From: Polaribacter sp.
GTDB taxonomy: Bacteria; Bacteroidota; Bacteroidia; Flavobacteriales; Flavobacteriaceae
Assembly: GCA_028336245.1 (NCBI GenBank)
Contig: JAOKTT010000002.1
Span: 1-64,000, forward strand
Direction: 5' to 3'
Length of the DNA stretch: 64,000 nt
This document shows positions 59,275-64,000 of the stretch, in pieces. How positions within the stretch are numbered: position 1 is the stretch's first letter; every line of letters begins with the position of its first letter. The position numbers and the translations under genes were made by a program. The notes beneath the pieces were generated by a model, which searched no databases, had not been told where the DNA came from, and saw only the letters and a list, made by a program, of their open reading frames with translations.

Positions 59275-60933
59275 ATGTATCCAAAAAAAGAACTCGCACA
59301 AATTGTAATTTCAGCGTGTACTCAATTTAATATTGATACGGTTGTGATTTCTCCAGGTTCCCGAAATGCGCCGCTTACCATAGGTTTTTCTAGTCATGAA
59401 GAAATAGAAACTTTAAGTGTGGTAGATGAGCGATGTGCTGGTTTTTTTGCTTTAGGGATTGCACAACAGCAGCAAAAACCGGTGGCAGTTCTATGTACTT
59501 CAGGTTCTGCCTTGTTAAACTATTACCCTGCGATTGCAGAGGCATTTTATAGCAATATTCCTTTGGTTATTATTTCTGCCGACCGCCCAAAACACTTAAT
59601 TGATATTGGAGACGGACAAACCATTAGACAGGAAAATGTTTTTGAAAATCACATTTTATTTTCTGCAAATTTGATCGAAAATGAGAAATATAAAACACGT
59701 AATTCCCAATTAATTGGGGAAGCTTTACAAATAGCAGTAGCCCAAAAAGGACCTGTGCATATTAATGTTCCTTTTGATGAGCCGTTGTATGAAACGGTGC
59801 CGAGTTTAAACAAGTACCATTTTCCTAACATCTCTATGAGCTCTTTGGACAATTCTAATATCAACTATAAGAAATTAGCAGATATTTGGAATGTCGCGGA
59901 AAAGAAAATGATTCTAGTTGGTGTCAGTTATCCAGATGCAGAATTACATAAATTAATGGATTTATATGCAGCAGATGATTCCGTTTTAATTTTTACAGAA
60001 ACAACATCTAATCTTCGTCATGAGAAGGCGATTGACTCAATTGATCAGTTGATATTTTCATTAGAAAATATGCAATTCCAAGAATTAAAGCCAGCAATTT
60101 TAATCACTTTTGGAGGCATGATTATTTCTAAAAGGATAAAGCATTTTTTAAGAGCATATCCACCAGAGCACCATTGGGATATTGATGAGAAAAAAGCAAC
60201 AAATACCTTCTTTTGTTTGTCAGAATTTATTCAAACAACACCGGTAGATTTTTTCGCTCATTTTAATAGTTTTATAAAACCTTTAAAAAGTAATTATCAA
60301 TCAAAGTGGATTGCATTTAGAGATCAAAGAAGAGACAAGCATGCTCTGTATCTTAAGAAAGTGAAGCATTCTGACTTTAAGGTATTTGAACAAGTTTTAG
60401 ACCGTATTCCCAACAATTGCCAGTTGCAAATTAGCAACAGTTCGATTGTTAGGTACGCACAATTATTTTCTATTAAAAATTCTGTAAATATTTTCTGCAA
60501 TAGAGGGACTAGCGGAATTGATGGTAGCACAAGTACCGCGATTGGCGCTGCTTATGCAAATACAAATCAAACCGTTTTTATTACAGGAGATTTGAGTTTT
60601 TTTTATGATAGTAATGCTCTTTGGAATACCAATATTCCTGCAGATTTTAGGATTATAATAATCAACAACTCCGGTGGTGGTATTTTTAAAATTATTCCTG
60701 GTCCAGGGACTACAAATGCGGAAGCGTATTTTACAACGCCTCATTGCTTAACGGCGGAACACTTATGTAAAATGCATGGGTTTGAATATCAGCAGGCATA
60801 TTCTTCAGCATCCGTAACAGAGCAGATGGTTGGATTTTTTAATGCTTCAGAAAAGCCAAAAATATTAGAGATTTTTACGCCAAGTGCAGAAAATGATTTA
60901 ATTTTAAAAACATATTTTAAACAGATACAATAA
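59275..60933 (+). CDS. menD: 2-succinyl-5-enolpyruvyl-6-hydroxy-3-cyclohexene-1-carboxylate synthase
   Basis: VVISPGSRNAPLTIGFSSHEEIETLSVVDERCAGFFALG; NRGTSGIDGSTSTAIGAA; NNSGGGIFKIIPG. Confidence 0.96.
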   Translation: MYPKKELAQIVISACTQFNIDTVVISPGSRNAPLTIGFSSHEEIETLSVVDERCAGFFALGIAQQQQKPVAVLCTSGSALLNYYPAIAEAFYSNIPLVIISADRPKHLIDIGDGQTIRQENVFENHILFSANLIENEKYKTRNSQLIGEALQIAVAQKGPVHINVPFDEPLYETVPSLNKYHFPNISMSSLDNSNINYKKLADIWNVAEKKMILVGVSYPDAELHKLMDLYAADDSVLIFTETTSNLRHEKAIDSIDQLIFSLENMQFQELKPAILITFGGMIISKRIKHFLRAYPPEHHWDIDEKKATNTFFCLSEFIQTTPVDFFAHFNSFIKPLKSNYQSKWIAFRDQRRDKHALYLKKVKHSDFKVFEQVLDRIPNNCQLQISNSSIVRYAQLFSIKNSVNIFCNRGTSGIDGSTSTAIGAAYANTNQTVFITGDLSFFYDSNALWNTNIPADFRIIIINNSGGGIFKIIPGPGTTNAEAYFTTPHCLTAEHLCKMHGFEYQQAYSSASVTEQMVGFFNASEKPKILEIFTPSAENDLILKTYFKQIQ

Positions 60934-61388
60934 TGGATTTACAAGAAGATGCGCTAGAAGGAGCAATGAATTTGAAAGAGGGTGATAAAGTGAGCTTGGT
61001 CATTGAAACGGAAACAGGTTTGGGATACACCGTTTTAATAAATGAAGAATTTGATGGTTTGCTTTTTAGAAGTGAAGTTTTTCAGGCCTTAGAGGAGAAC
61101 ATGGAAGTCACTGGCTATGTGAAAAATATTCGTGAGGATGGTAAAATAGATGTTTCTTTAAGACCGCAAGGTTTTAGAAATGTGATTGACTCTGATGTAG
61201 AGAAAGTACTTACAAGACTAAAAAACAGTAAAGAAGGGTTTATTTTAATTACCGATAAGAGTTCGCCAGATTCTATACGTTTTCATATGAAAATGAGTAA
61301 AAAGGCCTTTAAAAAAGCAGTTGGGCACTTATACAAACAAAAACTAATTGTTATTGAAGAAGATAGAATTGTATTAAATAAAGCGTAA
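60933..61388 (+). CDS. S1-like/CvfB-type RNA-binding plus winged-helix small protein
   Basis: VTGYVKNIREDGKIDVSLRPQGFRNV (CvfB-like) followed by FHMKMSKKAFKKAVGHLYKQKLIVIEEDRIVL; TAATG overlap with menD stop. Confidence 0.75.
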   Translation: MDLQEDALEGAMNLKEGDKVSLVIETETGLGYTVLINEEFDGLLFRSEVFQALEENMEVTGYVKNIREDGKIDVSLRPQGFRNVIDSDVEKVLTRLKNSKEGFILITDKSSPDSIRFHMKMSKKAFKKAVGHLYKQKLIVIEEDRIVLNKA

Positions 61389-61391
61389 ATT

Positions 61392-62231
61392 ATGATTAAA
61401 GCTGATTGGAAAACTGCGAAAGTATACGAAGATATTACGTATACAAAGTCAAATGGAGTAGCAAGGATCGCTTTTAACAGACCCGATGTTAGAAATGCCT
61501 TTCGCCCAAAAACAACAAAGGAACTGTACGATGCCTTTTACGATGCAGGAGAAGACGTGGATATTGGGGTGGTGTTGCTTTCTGCAGAAGGTCCGAGTTC
61601 AAAAGATGGCGTATATTCTTTCTGCTCTGGTGGTGATCAAAAAGCACGAGGACACCAAGGTTATGTTGGAGAAGACGGGTACCATCGCCTAAATATTTTG
61701 GAAGTACAAAGGTTGATTCGCTTTATGCCAAAAGCCGTTATTTGTGTGGTTCCAGGATGGGCGGTTGGTGGAGGACACAGCTTGCATGTAGTCTGTGATT
61801 TAACTTTAGCAAGCAAAGAGCATGCGATTTTTAAACAGACCGATGCAGATGTAACTTCTTTTGATGGCGGTTATGGTTCTGCATATTTGGCAAAAATGGT
61901 CGGACAGAAAAGAGCTCGGGAAATTTTCTTTCTAGGAAGAAGTTATTCTGCCCAAGAAGCCTATGATATGGGAATGGTAAATGCAATAGTGCCGCATGCC
62001 GAATTAGAGAGTACTGCATATGTGTGGGCACAAGAAATTTTAGAGAAAAGTCCAACCTCTATACGGATGCTTAAATTTGCAATGAACTTGACAGATGACG
62101 GGATGGTTGGTCAGCAAGTTTTTGCAGGTGAAGCAACACGTTTGGCATATATGACAGATGAAGCGAAGGAAGGTAGAGATGCTTTTCTTGAGAAAAGAAA
62201 GCCAAATTTTCCTAAAAAATGGATTCCATAG
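61392..62231 (+). CDS. menB: 1,4-dihydroxy-2-naphthoyl-CoA synthase
   Basis: RIAFNRPDVRNAFRPKTTKEL; FCSGGDQKARGHQGYVG; VPGWAVGGGHSLHVVCDLTLAS; SFDGGYGSAYLA. Confidence 0.97.
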   Translation: MIKADWKTAKVYEDITYTKSNGVARIAFNRPDVRNAFRPKTTKELYDAFYDAGEDVDIGVVLLSAEGPSSKDGVYSFCSGGDQKARGHQGYVGEDGYHRLNILEVQRLIRFMPKAVICVVPGWAVGGGHSLHVVCDLTLASKEHAIFKQTDADVTSFDGGYGSAYLAKMVGQKRAREIFFLGRSYSAQEAYDMGMVNAIVPHAELESTAYVWAQEILEKSPTSIRMLKFAMNLTDDGMVGQQVFAGEATRLAYMTDEAKEGRDAFLEKRKPNFPKKWIP

Positions 62232-62273
62232 TCAATTCACAAATTGAAAATAACTAATTCGTAATTAATTAAA

Positions 62274-63143
62274 ATGAAATCACAAATAGTAACATTCTTA
62301 ATAAAGTGTCCAGATCAAAAGGGGTTGGTTGCAAAAATCACCAATTTTTTTTATGATAAAGGATTCAATATCTTAAGTTGTCAGCAATATGTAAACGCCA
62401 TTGAAGACACCTATTTTATGAGGGTTCGTTTGAACGCTGATGGCACCAATATCTCAAAAGAAACTTTAGAACAAAGCTTTTTAGAATTAGCAGCACCTTT
62501 GCATTTTGACTGGTCTGTAAATTACGGAGATAAGAAGCGAAATGTAGCAATTATGGTTTCTCATACGAGTCACAACTTATATGATTTATTAGAGCGTTTC
62601 AAGGAAGGACGTTTAGATTGTAATGTAAAAATGATTCTTAGCAATCACGATAAACTGAGGCCGATTGCGGAAATGTTCAAGATTCCTTTCTATTATTTAC
62701 CGGTTACTAAAGAGACAAAAGAAGCGCAAGAAAAACAGGTAATGGATTTGTTGGACGCCAATGAAATAGATTTAATCATTATGGCACGTTATATGCAAAT
62801 TTTGTCGTCAGATTTTATCAAACGATACCCAGAGAGAATAATCAATATTCATCATTCTTTTTTACCCGCTTTTCAGGGAGCAAATCCTTATAAAAAGGCT
62901 TATGAAAGGGGCGTGAAACTGATTGGAGCTACAGCACATTATGCGACCTTGGATTTAGATGAAGGTCCAATTATAGAGCAAGATGTAAAGCCAGTAACTC
63001 ATGAAAGCACACCAACAACCTTAAAAAGAATTGGTGCAGACATCGAGAAATTAGTTTTAGCAAGGGCTGTAAAATGTCATTTAAATCATCAAATTATAGT
63101 TTCTGGAAATCGAGCAATTGTTTTTCCTGAAGCTGGAGAGTAA
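62274..63143 (+). CDS. purU: formyltetrahydrofolate deformylase
   Basis: ACT-like N-domain; IIMARYMQILSSDFIKRYPERIINIHHSFLPAFQGANPYKKAYERGVKLIGATAHY. Confidence 0.95.
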   Translation: MKSQIVTFLIKCPDQKGLVAKITNFFYDKGFNILSCQQYVNAIEDTYFMRVRLNADGTNISKETLEQSFLELAAPLHFDWSVNYGDKKRNVAIMVSHTSHNLYDLLERFKEGRLDCNVKMILSNHDKLRPIAEMFKIPFYYLPVTKETKEAQEKQVMDLLDANEIDLIIMARYMQILSSDFIKRYPERIINIHHSFLPAFQGANPYKKAYERGVKLIGATAHYATLDLDEGPIIEQDVKPVTHESTPTTLKRIGADIEKLVLARAVKCHLNHQIIVSGNRAIVFPEAGE

Positions 63144-63224
63144 AGTAACTGTTCATTGGTAGTAGTTTTTAGTTTTATTTTATCGAATCCACTATTTTTA
63201 GAAGCATTCAATTCTTAGGAGACA

Positions 63225-63833
63225 ATGAAAATAATTTGTATTGGGCGCAATTACGCAAAGCACATCGCCGAATTAGAAAATGAGAGACCGGAAAGTCCAG
63301 TTATTTTTCTAAAACCAGATTCTGCGATATTGCCTAAAAAAAATCCCTTTATTATTCCGTCTTTTTCCAATGACGTGCACCATGAGGTAGAGGTATTGGT
63401 AAAAATAAATAAAGTTGGAAAGCATATTGCAGCAAAATTTTCACATAAATACTATGATGAAATAGGTCTGGGAATTGATTTTACGGCAAGAGATGTTCAG
63501 GCAAAATGTAAAGAAAAAGGCTTGCCTTGGGAAAAAGCAAAAGCATTTGATGGCAGTGCTGTTATTGGTGAGTTTTATGCGAAAGAACAATTCGATTTAG
63601 AACATTTGAAGTTTCAGTTGTTCAAGAACAATACTTTAGTTCAAGAGGGAAATACGGAGGCAATGCTTTGGAAGATAGATGCGTTAATTGCCTATGTATC
63701 TCAATATTTTACGTTAAAAAAAGGTGATATTATATTTACAGGAACGCCAGCAGGAGTTGGAAAAGTTTATGAAAATGACGAATTAAAAGGACTCTTAGCA
63801 GGTAAAGAAGCTTTTAGTATAAGGGTTAAATAA
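63225..63833 (+). CDS. fumarylacetoacetate hydrolase family protein
   Basis: IICIGRNYAKHIAEL; PVIFLKPDSAIL; HHEVEVLVKI; GDIIFTGTPAGVGKV. Confidence 0.93.
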   Translation: MKIICIGRNYAKHIAELENERPESPVIFLKPDSAILPKKNPFIIPSFSNDVHHEVEVLVKINKVGKHIAAKFSHKYYDEIGLGIDFTARDVQAKCKEKGLPWEKAKAFDGSAVIGEFYAKEQFDLEHLKFQLFKNNTLVQEGNTEAMLWKIDALIAYVSQYFTLKKGDIIFTGTPAGVGKVYENDELKGLLAGKEAFSIRVK

Positions 63834-63890
63834 AATACAGCGACACGCAACATATTTAAAGGTGGTGAAGTGTAAAGATTCTAAAAAAAT

Positions 63891-64000
63891 ATGAAAGCAG
63901 AAATAATAACGATTGGAGATGAGATTTTGATAGGTCAAATTATTGATTCAAATTCTCAATGGATTGGTCAGCAATTGAATAAAATTGGAGTTTCCGTATA
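63891..64000 (+). CDS. cinA: CinA family protein, 3' end outside window
   Basis: [36 protein letters not shown], CinA N-terminus. Confidence 0.9.
   Translation, partial: MKAEIITIGDEILIGQIIDSNSQWIGQQLNKIGVSV

Noticed and set aside
1-64000. CRISPR arrays, toxin-antitoxin pairs, restriction systems, IS elements, retrons, biosynthetic megasynthases
   Set aside because: Looked for regular repeat-spacer patterns, transposase or defence motifs and terminal inverted repeats; none were convincing.

Overview
AT-rich, gene-dense chromosomal window from a marine-type Flavobacteriaceae (Bacteroidota). This assignment rests on protein family content and on TTG-N17-20-TAnnTTTG promoters. Most of it is core genome: tgt, lptG-like, accA, clpC, gyrA, a thiolase, a 7TM-HD hydrolase, dnaN, lon, mazG, def, ruvX, dapD, cca, an MsbA-like ABC exporter, a phosphosugar mutase, menD/menB, purU and cinA (partial). 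RNA genes are tRNA-Ser(GCT), tRNA-Pro(TGG), tRNA-Arg(TCT) and a small SRP RNA. No CRISPR array, intact prophage, IS element or recognisable defence system was seen. I did not find a convincing new multi-gene system. The most interesting signals are: (i) a decayed serine-recombinase C-terminus running antisense into the 3' end of tRNA-Arg, with an 11-bp tandem duplication that breaks its frame, and which appears to supply the last codons of the neighbouring formate-dehydrogenase-like gene; (ii) an RluA-type pseudouridine synthase pseudogene with a frameshift, a nonsense codon and loss of the catalytic HRLD segment; (iii) a glycan-modification region with GT11 and GT10-like fucosyltransferases, a full-length and a domain-truncated LTA-synthase-like sulfatase, and unannotated coding remnants; (iv) two adjacent dyads directly upstream of lon, and dyads at accA and menD; (v) an uncalled 35-aa membrane ORF between a PIG-L deacetylase and an SSS-family symporter. 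All family calls come from reading the translations; no searches were run.
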